A stretch of DNA of 6,188 nt from Betaproteobacteria bacterium (GCA_019237595.1 JAFAGU010000075.1:1-6188); one strand, 5' to 3'; positions 1 through 6,177 are shown, counted from the first letter of the stretch. The notes: a model not told the origin generated them from the sequence alone. Numbers and translations: made by a program.

Positions 1-353
1 ACGACCTCGATCGCGAAAGGCAGGCGCACGCCGTCGTCGCGCAGCGCAGCCACGCATTCGATGGCGGTGACGACGCCCAGCATGCCGTCATAGCGCCCGG
101 CGTCGCGCACCGTATCGAGGTGCGACCCGAGGAGCAAGCAAGCTGCGCCGCCGCGCTCGGCCTCGTAGCGGCCGACTACGTTGCCGATCGGATCGAGCCG
201 CGCCTGCATGCCGGCTTCGCGCATCCACTGGAGGACGTCGTCCGCGGCCGCGCGGCTTTGCGGCGAGAGGAACACGCGCGTGAGCCCGCCGGGAAGCTCG
301 GAGTGCCGCGCCAGCGCGTCGCAGCGACGCAGGATGCGCGACGGGTCGAGCAT
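1..353 (-). CDS. Allantoate amidohydrolase-like M20 zinc amidase, N-terminal part (C-terminus outside window)
   Basis: Reverse-strand translation from the ATG at 353-351 reads through 117 codons to the left edge. It begins MLDPSRILRRCDALARHSE and contains LGSHLDTVRDAGRYDGMLG at about residues 75-93. This is the first metal site of the M20 amidase/carbamoylase group: H78 would be a zinc ligand, D80 the catalytic aspartate and D89 the bridging zinc ligand. The family (allantoate amidohydrolase AllC, N-carbamoyl-L-amino-acid hydrolase, beta-ureidopropionase) are cytosolic dimers that hydrolyse ureido groups; AllC releases ammonia and CO2 from allantoate in purine catabolism. The T-V-R-D-A-G-R-Y-D-G form favours AllC, but the later metal ligands and substrate-binding residues lie off the window, so a carbamoylase remains possible. 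There is no clear ribosome binding site; a GGAG at 380-377 is 23 bases upstream, too far. The gene is divergent from the GST gene across a 27-bp gap. Confidence 0.85.
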   Translation of the reverse strand, partial: MLDPSRILRRCDALARHSELPGGLTRVFLSPQSRAAADDVLQWMREAGMQARLDPIGNVVGRYEAERGGAACLLLGSHLDTVRDAGRYDGMLGVVTAIECVAALRDDGVRLPFAIEV

Positions 354-355
354 GC

Positions 356-375
356 GCGCGAGTGTACACTCGCGC
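356..375. promoter_or_regulatory. 20-bp perfect palindrome in the divergent gap, possible operator/promoter
   Basis: The sequence GCGCGAGTGTACACTCGCGC is a perfect inverted repeat with no spacer and fills most of the 27 bases between two divergent start codons. Its AT-richer core, AGTGTACACT, stands out from the GC-rich surroundings. Because it is symmetric, each strand carries a TACACT hexamer resembling a -10 box (365-370 on plus, 366-361 on minus), about 10 to 12 bases before each start codon. Neither gene has a Shine-Dalgarno sequence, which would fit leaderless or very short-leader transcripts. I see no convincing -35 box for either direction. A role as a repressor operator or shared promoter core is inferred from symmetry and position alone. 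Confidence 0.35.
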
Positions 376-380
376 TCTCC

Positions 381-1004
381 ATGCTGCTCGTGATCGGCAA
401 CAAGAACTACTCGTCCTGGTCGCTGCGGCCGTGGCTCGCGCTCAAGGTGCTCGGACTCCCCTTCGAGGAGCGGCGCGTGTCGCTCTATGTTCCCGGATCG
501 AAGGAGAAGATCCTCGAGCACTCGCCTTCGGGAAAAGTGCCCTGCCTCGTCGACGGCAAGAATGTGGTGTGGGACTCGCTCGCGATCCTCGAGTACCTCG
601 CCGAGCGCCATCCGCTCTGGCCCGCCGACGCGAGCGAGCGCGCTCGCGCGCGCTCGCTCGCCGCCGAGATGCACTCGGGCTTCCCGAACCTGCGGCAGCA
701 CATGAGCATGAACATTCGCAGGCGTTATCCCGGTAAGGGACGCACGCCGGAGGTGGAAGCCGAGATCCGACGTCTGGTCGAGATTTTCTCCGCGGCGAAA
801 GCGCCCTTCCTCTTCGGCGCGTTCGGCGTCGTGGACGCGATGTATGCGCCGGTCGTTCTTCGCTTCCGCACCTACGAGGTGGCGCTCCCGCCCGCGCCCC
901 GGCGCTACGCGGACGCGGTGCTCGCGCTTCCCGCCCTGCAGGAATGGATGGAAGCGGGGGCAAACGAGGCGGAGGCGATCCCGCAGTTCGACCTCTACGG
1001 GTGA
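381..1004 (+). CDS. Glutathione S-transferase family protein (SSWS-type)
   Basis: A 207-residue soluble GST. The N-terminal thioredoxin-like domain (about 1-77) opens with NKNYSSWSLRPW; the serines at 11, 12 and 14 sit where serine-type GSTs activate glutathione. The cis-proline is P54 in KVPCLVD, and the WDS at 64-66 is the usual acidic-Ser motif that holds the glutamyl end of glutathione. The helical C-terminal domain (about 85-207) contains FGVVDAMYAPVV, the conserved N-capping segment, with Gly where Ser is common. The segment before it (RLVEIFSAAKAPFLFG) looks about ten residues shorter than I expect for this subfamily. The substrate cannot be predicted. The ATG at 381 is chosen because the fold starts there; an open frame continues upstream to 120 but lies antisense to the amidase and has no GST similarity. 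The stop codon overlaps the next gene's GTG start (GTGA, 1001-1004). Confidence 0.9.
   Translation: MLLVIGNKNYSSWSLRPWLALKVLGLPFEERRVSLYVPGSKEKILEHSPSGKVPCLVDGKNVVWDSLAILEYLAERHPLWPADASERARARSLAAEMHSGFPNLRQHMSMNIRRRYPGKGRTPEVEAEIRRLVEIFSAAKAPFLFGAFGVVDAMYAPVVLRFRTYEVALPPAPRRYADAVLALPALQEWMEAGANEAEAIPQFDLYG
630..661. repeat. Long GC-only hairpin inside the GST coding sequence
   Basis: Bases 630-643 and 648-661 are perfect 14-base inverted arms around a 4-base loop (TCGC). The repeat encodes an alternating Ala/Arg/Ser/Glu stretch near residues 84-94 of the GST. There is no T-tract after it, so it does not look like an intrinsic terminator. In such GC-rich DNA, alternating Ala and Arg codons can create this by chance, but a 14-bp perfect stem would be very stable in mRNA. 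Confidence 0.45.
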
Positions 1005-2041
1005 AGAGCTACGTCGTAGGCGGGGCGGTGCGGGACGAGCTCCTGGGCTTGCCGGTGCGCGACCGCGATCACGTGGTGGTGGGCGCGACCCCGCAAGAGA
1101 TGGAGGCGGCGGGCTTCCGCCCGGTCGGCAAGGATTTCCCGGTGTTTCTCCATCCGCGCACCCATGAGGAATACGCGCTCGCGCGCACGGAGCGAAAGAG
1201 CGGCCGCGGCTACAAGGGCTTCGTCGTGCACGCCTCGCCCGAAGTCACGCTGGAAGAGGACCTGCGCCGGCGCGACGTCACGATCAACGCGATGGCGCGC
1301 GAGGAAGACGGCGCGCTCATCGATCCCTTTGGCGGCGAGAAGGACCTTCGCGCCAAGGTGCTGCGCCACGTCAGCGCGGCTTTCGCCGAGGACCCGGTGC
1401 GCATCCTGCGCGTCGCTCGCTTCGCGGCGCGCTTCGGTTTCACGGTGCATCCCGAGACGATGGCGCTCATGCGCGAGATGGTCGCTTCGGGCGAGGCGGA
1501 TTTTCTCGTCCCGGAGCGCGTTTGGCAGGAGCTTTCCAAGGGGCTCGCTGAACCACGGCCCGAGCGCATGTTCGATGTGCTGAGGGAATCCGGCCTGCTC
1601 GATCGTGCCTTCCCCGAGCTGCATCCGCCATCCAAATTCCCCGACGCGCCGGTCGCCACGCGGTTTGCCGTTCTCGCCTGGCCGCTCCCCGAAGCGCAGG
1701 TGCAGGCGCTCTGCGCTCGGCTGCGGGTCCCGAACGAAGTCGCCGATCTTGCGCTACTCGCAGTGCGCAACCGCGACCTCCTCGCGCGAGCGGCGGGGCC
1801 CGACGAGCTCCTGAGCCTCATCAAGTCCGCGGACGCCTTGCGGCGGCCCGAGCGTTTCGCGGAGCTGCTGCGCGTCGCGCGCTTCGCCGATCCCGCGATC
1901 GACACCGCGCGCCTCGAGCGCGCCGCGCGCGCGGCGCAATCGGTCGATGCCGGCGCCATCGCCCGATCCTCCGCGCCCGCGGAAGTGGCGAACCGCGTCG
2001 ACGAGGCCCGCCGCCAGGCCATCGCCCGCGCCGATGGCTGA
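1001..2041 (+). CDS. cca: CCA tRNA nucleotidyltransferase lacking the HD domain motif
   Basis: Adds or repairs the 3'-terminal CCA of tRNAs in the cytosol, a class II nucleotidyltransferase of the E. coli Cca type. The 346-residue product has every catalytic motif: VVGGAVRD (residues 5-12), the metal-binding pair D21/D23 in RDRDHVVVG, KDFPVFLHP, ALARTERKSGRGYKGF, RRRDVTINAMA, DPFGG and EDPVRILRVARFAARFGF, which carries the nucleotide-selecting Asp and Arg. The E. coli protein is 412 residues and has a C-terminal HD phosphohydrolase domain. Here the segment matching its RFATLCHDLGK reads RFAVLAWPLPE (from R221), so His-Asp is replaced by W227-P228, and the flanking stretches are deleted. CCA addition should be intact, but phosphodiesterase/phosphatase activity should be lost. 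The GTG start at 1001 aligns with the usual family N-terminus (VKSYVVGG), overlaps the GST stop by 4 bases and implies translational coupling. An in-frame ATG at 944 lies inside the GST and adds 19 unrelated residues. Confidence 0.93.
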   Translation: MKSYVVGGAVRDELLGLPVRDRDHVVVGATPQEMEAAGFRPVGKDFPVFLHPRTHEEYALARTERKSGRGYKGFVVHASPEVTLEEDLRRRDVTINAMAREEDGALIDPFGGEKDLRAKVLRHVSAAFAEDPVRILRVARFAARFGFTVHPETMALMREMVASGEADFLVPERVWQELSKGLAEPRPERMFDVLRESGLLDRAFPELHPPSKFPDAPVATRFAVLAWPLPEAQVQALCARLRVPNEVADLALLAVRNRDLLARAAGPDELLSLIKSADALRRPERFAELLRVARFADPAIDTARLERAARAAQSVDAGAIARSSAPAEVANRVDEARRQAIARADG

Positions 2042-3371
2042 CCGCGGACAGCTTGCCGCGCACGCGGTCGCGCTCGGGCGCAACCTCGCCGCGGGCCTGC
2101 GCCTCGCGCTCTTCTTTCCCGTTCGCGCGGAGGCGTTTCGCGCGACGCCCGCCGACTATGCGCTCCTCGTCCTGCTCAACCTCGGCGTGTGGCTCGCCGC
2201 CGCGGCGGCGAGGCTCGGTTTCGAGGGGGAATTCAATCCCGGGGGCGTAGGCGCCTACCTCGGCGGCGTGGCGCTCGTGCTGGGCACCGCGCTCGTCCTC
2301 GCATACATCTATGGCGAGGCCGAGCGACTCGTGCTCTTCGCGGTGGCTCTTGCTGCGAGCGACGCCTTCTTCGAGCTCGTGGCGCTGGGCCTCGAGCGCA
2401 TTCCGTCACCGCTGGCGATGCAGGTGTCCTATTACGGTTTCCTCGCCTGGAACTGGATCGTGGCGATCCGCGCGGCCATCGTGTGCGGCGGGACGGCTCG
2501 GCCGGAGATCTACCGGGGTATCGCCGCCGTCACGGCGGCAACGGCGCTTGCGTTCTACATCCTTCCGCGCGGAGAACCCTGGCTCGCGCCCGAAGCCGAG
2601 GAAGAGGAAGCCGGGCCGACGCTCGCCGACGAGCGCCTCTTCCATCTCCAGGGCGAGCTGATCGAGCGGGGCCTCGCGGCCATCCAGCCCGGCGAGCCTG
2701 GCGTCACCGAGCTCTACTTCGTCGGCTTCGCGCCCGACGGAAGCCAGGGCGTGTTCCTCAACGAGATGCGGTTCGTCAAGCGGCTCTTCGACGAGCGCTT
2801 CAGGACCGCCGGCCGCTCGCTTGCCTTGGCTTCGGGCGCGCCCGACCAGGTGCCCATCGCCAGCGTGACGAACCTCGGCCGCGCGCTCGAGCGCGTGGGC
2901 GAGGCGATGAATCCGGACGAGGACTTCCTCTTCCTCTACCTCAGCGCGCATGGCGACCGCGCGCATCGGCTCTCCGCCTGGCAGCCCCCGCTCGAGCTCG
3001 CGCAGCTCACGCCGACCTCGCTCGCGCGGCTGCTGCAGGATTCAGGCGTGAAATGGCGCGTGATCGTGGTTTCCGCGTGCTACTCGGGCGGTTTCGTCGA
3101 GCCGCTTCGCGACGACAACACCGTCGTCATCACGGCGGCGGCGGCCGATCGCACCTCGTTCGGGTGCGAGGCCGGACGCGACTTCACGTACTTCGGCGAG
3201 GCGTACTTCCGCGATGCGCTGGCGCGCTCCCGGTCGTTCATCGACGCATTCGAGGCGGCGCGCCAGTCGATCGAGGTGCGCGAGCGCGCCGAGGGACTCA
3301 CGCCTTCGCTGCCGCAGATCTGGGTCGGGCCAGCCATCGGCGCGAAGCTGAAAGAGCTCGCGGATCGATAG
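2034..3371 (+). CDS. Membrane-anchored C13 family (legumain/caspase-like) cysteine peptidase
   Basis: A 445-residue protein. The N-terminal half has five probable membrane helices (about 41-61, 75-95, 98-117, 132-151, 160-177). Arginines before helix 1 and around the loop between helices 4 and 5 suggest a cytosolic N-terminus, which puts the catalytic half in the periplasm. An acidic linker (EAEEEEAG, about 187-194) follows. The catalytic domain (about 200-445) matches clan CD family C13: the His is H306 in FLYLSAHGD and the Cys is C349 in VVSACYSGGF, each after a hydrophobic beta strand, with ITAAAADRTSFGCE at 366-379. Relatives are legumain and the GPI8 transamidase subunit; the bacterial members are little characterised, so the substrate is unknown. 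The His/Cys pair looks intact and active. The ATG at 2034 overlaps the cca stop by 8 bases; an upstream in-frame ATG at 1947 lies within cca and adds only a Pro/Arg-rich shadow sequence. Confidence 0.85.
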   Translation: MADRGQLAAHAVALGRNLAAGLRLALFFPVRAEAFRATPADYALLVLLNLGVWLAAAAARLGFEGEFNPGGVGAYLGGVALVLGTALVLAYIYGEAERLVLFAVALAASDAFFELVALGLERIPSPLAMQVSYYGFLAWNWIVAIRAAIVCGGTARPEIYRGIAAVTAATALAFYILPRGEPWLAPEAEEEEAGPTLADERLFHLQGELIERGLAAIQPGEPGVTELYFVGFAPDGSQGVFLNEMRFVKRLFDERFRTAGRSLALASGAPDQVPIASVTNLGRALERVGEAMNPDEDFLFLYLSAHGDRAHRLSAWQPPLELAQLTPTSLARLLQDSGVKWRVIVVSACYSGGFVEPLRDDNTVVITAAAADRTSFGCEAGRDFTYFGEAYFRDALARSRSFIDAFEAARQSIEVRERAEGLTPSLPQIWVGPAIGAKLKELADR

Positions 3372-3374
3372 AAT
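3369..3374 (+). promoter_or_regulatory. Possible -10 box (TAGAAT) before the YfcG-like gene
   Basis: TAGAAT differs from the TATAAT consensus at one position, overlaps the stop codon of the peptidase gene and lies 9 bases before the next ATG. A transcript from it would be nearly leaderless. The best -35 candidate, CTGAAA at 3348-3353, matches TTGACA at four of six positions but with a 15-base spacer, shorter than ideal. No strong Shine-Dalgarno is visible before the ATG. This may be only chance around a stop codon. Confidence 0.2.
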
Positions 3375-3383
3375 GATCGCGCC

Positions 3384-3998
3384 ATGATCGAGTTCTATAC
3401 CTGGACGACACCGAACGGGCGCAAGGTTTCCATCATGCTCGAGGAGTGCGGCTTGCCTTACCGCGTGCACCGCATCGACATCGGCACGAATCGCGAGCAA
3501 TTCGCGCCCGAGTACCTGAAGATCAACCCGAATGGCAAGATCCCGTCGATCGTCGATCCCGACGGACCCGGCGGGAAGCCGATCGCGATGATGGAGTCGG
3601 GCGCGATCCTCGTCTATCTCGCCGACAAGACCGGAAAGTTCTTTCCCCAGAAGGACAGGTACCAGGTGCTTCAGTGGCTCATGTTTCAGATGGGCGGCGT
3701 GGGGCCGATGTTCGGGCAGGCGCACCACTTCATGCGCGCGAAGAAGGACGAGATTCCCTACGGCAGCGAGCGCTATGGCAACGAAGCGAAGCGGCTCTAC
3801 GGCGTGATGGACCGGCATCTCGCCGGGCGCGAGTTCTTTGCCGGCGAGTATTCCATTGCCGACATGGCGATCTATCCCTGGGTCGCGCGGCATGAGTGGC
3901 ACCGCGTCGATCTCGCCGCCTTCCCGGAAGTGAAGCGCTGGTTCGAGGCGCTCGGCCGCCGTCCCGCGGTGGTCAAGGGGATGAGCGTGCCGGCGTAG
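3384..3998 (+). CDS. yfcG: YfcG-like Nu-class glutathione S-transferase / disulfide-bond oxidoreductase
   Basis: A 204-residue cytosolic protein, colinear with E. coli YfcG over its whole length. The active-site loop TTPNGRKV (residues 8-15) holds T9 and N11, the pair that in Nu-class enzymes binds glutathione in place of a catalytic Tyr, Ser or Cys. Further on are the cis-proline P54 in KIPSIVD, the glutathione-binding ESGAILVYLA (E71, S72), then LQWLMFQMGGVGPMFGQAHHF (residues 96-116) and YSIADMAIYPWV in the helical domain, all typical of YfcG/YghU. E. coli YfcG binds two glutathiones (or GSSG) and has disulfide reductase activity with little classical transferase activity; the same is likely here. 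The gene follows the peptidase gene after 12 bases and probably shares its transcript. Its last 26 bases overlap the 3' end of the opposing kinase gene. The symbol is by similarity; a YghU-type paralogue cannot be fully excluded, but that protein is longer. Confidence 0.92.
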   Translation: MIEFYTWTTPNGRKVSIMLEECGLPYRVHRIDIGTNREQFAPEYLKINPNGKIPSIVDPDGPGGKPIAMMESGAILVYLADKTGKFFPQKDRYQVLQWLMFQMGGVGPMFGQAHHFMRAKKDEIPYGSERYGNEAKRLYGVMDRHLAGREFFAGEYSIADMAIYPWVARHEWHRVDLAAFPEVKRWFEALGRRPAVVKGMSVPA

Positions 3999-6177
3999 CC
4001 GCCGAGGCGAGCAGGGCCTGCAGCGCCGCCTCGGTGACGGGCTTCACGAGGTGCGCATCGAAGCCCGCCGCCTTCGTGCGGCTGCGGTCGTTCTCAAGCC
4101 CATACCCCGTAATGGCGATGAGCACGGGCGTGCGCTCGCCGAGCGCAGAGCGCATTCGGCGAGCGAGCTCGTAGCCGTCGATCTTCGGCAGCCCGATGTC
4201 GATGAGCGCGAGCTCGGGCGGCGCCGCGAGCGCTGCCTCAAGCCCGGCCTCGCCGTCGGGCTCGCTGCGCACGCGGTGGCCGCCGAGCTCGAGCAGGCGC
4301 TTCAACGTCTCGCGCGCATCCGCGTTGTCCTCGACGAGCAGGATGTCGCGGCTTGCCGCGCTCGCCGGCGGATGAGCGCCTTCGCGGCCGGACGGCGCCG
4401 CGATCGCAGGCAGGCGCACGATGAACTCGCTTCCTTTTCCGGGGCCCGCGCTGAGCGCCTCGGCCGTCCCGCCGTGCAGCTCGGCCAGGCGCTTTACGAG
4501 CGTGAGGCCGATGCCGAGGCCCCCGTGGCTGCGATCGAGCGCGCGCTCGCCCTGGACGAAGAGATCGAATACGCGCCGCGTCAGCTCCGGCGGCATGCCG
4601 ATGCCCTCGTCGGCGACGCGCAGCACCGCCTCCTCGCGCTCTCGCGCCACCGAGACCCGGACGTGCCCGCCGGCCGGCGTGTACTTGAGCGCGTTGCCAA
4701 CGAGGTTGGCGATGATCTGCTCGAGGCGCGTCGGATCGGCCTCGACCCAGGCTTCGCGAAGATCCTGCGCGAGGCGATGGCGCCCGGCGCGAGGGGCAAG
4801 CGTCGCGAGCGTCGCCGCCGCCGCCGCGGCGAGATCGACGGGACGGCGCTGGAGCGCGATCTTGCCCGTCATGGCGCGCCCGGCCTCGAGCAGATCGTCG
4901 GTCATGCGCGCAAGATGCTCGACCTGGCGCGCGATGATCTCGCGCGCCTGCCGAACGTCCTCCGGCGTGGCCCTCGCATGCTCAAGCATGCGCGTGGAGT
5001 TGGAGATGGCACCGAGGGGATTCCTCAGCTCGTGGCCGAGCATCGCCAGGAACTCGTCCTTGGCGCGGTTCGCCTGTTCGGCGGCCGCGCGCGCCTGCTG
5101 CGCCTCGCTCAGGACGCGATCGCGCTCTTCCTCGGCGCGCCTGCGCTCCGCTTGAGCCTTCGCGAGCGCTTCGGCGACGGCGCGGATCTCCGCGATGTCG
5201 GTCGCGGGGAGCGCAGGCGCCGTCCCGCGTCCCATCGCTTCGGCCGCGCCCCGGAGCTCCTCCATGGGGCGGTTCACGCGTCGTGCGGCCCACAATGCCA
5301 TCACGCCGCCCAGGAGGAGCGACACGGCGATGCCGCCGCCGTAGATCGCCGCCGAGCGATAGGCCGGCCCGTCGATCGCGCGCGCCGGAATGCCGACCGC
5401 GACGCTCCAGCGGTTGTGGGGAAGGCGCGTGTAGGCGGTGTAGATGAGATCGCCCTCGAGCGCGTAAGTCGGCCCCCAGCCTTCGGCCGCGCCGTTCTCC
5501 ATGAGCTTGGTAAGGGACGGTGCCGCCGGCGTCCCGATGTACTGCTCGTGCGCGCGCGAACGCGCGACGCGAGAACCGTAGCCGTCGAAGACGGATACGA
5601 CCCAATCCTCAGGCACGCGCTGGCGCGTGAGCACGCCGGTGATCGCCTCCGGCCGCACGACCGCGGTGAGCACATAGCGGAGCTCGTCGTTGCGCACCAC
5701 GGGAACCCGCATTGCAATCGCATAGCGCCCGGCGACGCCTTTCGCGAGGCGGCCGACCACGGGTCTGCGCGTTTGTACCACCGCCTCGAAGCTCTCCTGG
5801 TCTATTAGGGCTGGCAACGGGTTGCCCGGCTGCACGCTCGTGTTGAGCGTCATGCGGCCTTGCAGGTCCACCAGGTTGACCGCGAGCCAGTTCGGTTGCG
5901 TGCCAAGCACGCGCTGCGCGCGCTGGTAGAAGCCGGCCATGTCACCGTGGTCGAGCGGCGTCGCGGTCGCGAGCGCCTCGAGCCCGGAGAAGACGCGCTG
6001 CAGCTCTCCGTCCACGCCGATCGCAAGGGCGCGCGTGAGCTCGAGCGCCGAGCGCTCGGCCTGCTCTCGGCTCTGGTGGACGAGGGCGAGCAGCGCGAGG
6101 CCCGAGGCGGCGGCGAGCGGCAGGATTCCCGCGATCGCAAGGACGAGGAGGCGCCGGCGGAGCGGTATGACGCGCAT
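3973..6177 (-). CDS. Hybrid sensor histidine kinase/response regulator (Cache-HAMP-HisKA-HATPase-REC)
   Basis: An inner-membrane signalling protein of 734 residues. Helix 1 (about 10-33, after PLRRRL) and helix 2 (about 276-298) flank a periplasmic sensor (about 38-270) with double-Cache character: NWLAVNLVDLQGRMTLNTS, then RRPVVGRLAKG, RYAIAMRVPV and a second lobe from about 190. A HAMP linker (about 299-350) leads into an Ala/Glu/Arg-rich coiled coil (about 330-370). HisKA has KDEFLAMLGHELRNPLGAIS with phospho-acceptor H382. The ATPase domain has its N box (NLVGNALKYT, N491/N495), G1 (DEGIGM, D523), F box (FDLF) and G2 (GGLGIGL, 552-558). After a short linker, the receiver (about 611-725) has the acidic pair E616/D617, acceptor D660, T690 and K712. 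All catalytic residues are present. There is no HPt or output domain, so the partner lies elsewhere, and the ligand is unknown. The ATG at 6177 gives a normal N-terminus, but only 11 upstream bases are visible, so an earlier start is possible. Confidence 0.93.
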   Translation of the reverse strand: MRVIPLRRRLLVLAIAGILPLAAASGLALLALVHQSREQAERSALELTRALAIGVDGELQRVFSGLEALATATPLDHGDMAGFYQRAQRVLGTQPNWLAVNLVDLQGRMTLNTSVQPGNPLPALIDQESFEAVVQTRRPVVGRLAKGVAGRYAIAMRVPVVRNDELRYVLTAVVRPEAITGVLTRQRVPEDWVVSVFDGYGSRVARSRAHEQYIGTPAAPSLTKLMENGAAEGWGPTYALEGDLIYTAYTRLPHNRWSVAVGIPARAIDGPAYRSAAIYGGGIAVSLLLGGVMALWAARRVNRPMEELRGAAEAMGRGTAPALPATDIAEIRAVAEALAKAQAERRRAEEERDRVLSEAQQARAAAEQANRAKDEFLAMLGHELRNPLGAISNSTRMLEHARATPEDVRQAREIIARQVEHLARMTDDLLEAGRAMTGKIALQRRPVDLAAAAAATLATLAPRAGRHRLAQDLREAWVEADPTRLEQIIANLVGNALKYTPAGGHVRVSVAREREEAVLRVADEGIGMPPELTRRVFDLFVQGERALDRSHGGLGIGLTLVKRLAELHGGTAEALSAGPGKGSEFIVRLPAIAAPSGREGAHPPASAASRDILLVEDNADARETLKRLLELGGHRVRSEPDGEAGLEAALAAPPELALIDIGLPKIDGYELARRMRSALGERTPVLIAITGYGLENDRSRTKAAGFDAHLVKPVTEAALQALLASAATPARSSP

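Noticed and set aside
120..380. An 87-residue N-terminal extension of the first GST
   Set aside because: The extension lies antisense to the amidase coding sequence and matches nothing in GSTs; the thioredoxin-like fold begins at the ATG at 381.
1920..1937. An 18-bp palindrome within cca
   Set aside because: It is an alternating G/C run produced by consecutive Ala and Arg codons, with no AT core and no intergenic position.
1210..2022. A 270-codon minus-strand frame and a 209-codon one (995-1624) opposite cca
   Set aside because: Both are low-complexity Arg/Ala/Ser-rich antisense translations of the well-conserved cca gene.
2189..3376. A 395-codon plus-strand frame inside the peptidase gene
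   Set aside because: It is an alternate-frame, Arg-rich translation with no domain, while the overlapping frame has helices and the C13 active-site motifs.
3042..3902. A 286-codon minus-strand open frame across the peptidase and YfcG-like genes
   Set aside because: It spans two well-supported plus-strand genes and their junction and shows no family motif; it is a GC-driven shadow.
3990..4030. A search for an intrinsic terminator at the convergent gene ends
   Set aside because: There is no stem followed by a T-tract on either strand; the GC-rich sequence here is coding for the kinase C-terminus.
4801..4835. A GCC/GCG-rich trinucleotide-like run in the kinase gene
   Set aside because: It encodes an alanine-rich segment (about residues 449-456) between HisKA and the ATPase domain; it is too short and irregular to call a repeat expansion.
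4051..5808. A 585-codon open frame on the plus strand, opposite the kinase gene
   Set aside because: It is antisense to a kinase with every motif intact. Its translation is rich in Arg, Ala and His in no recognisable fold, as expected when a GC-rich gene is read on the opposite strand.
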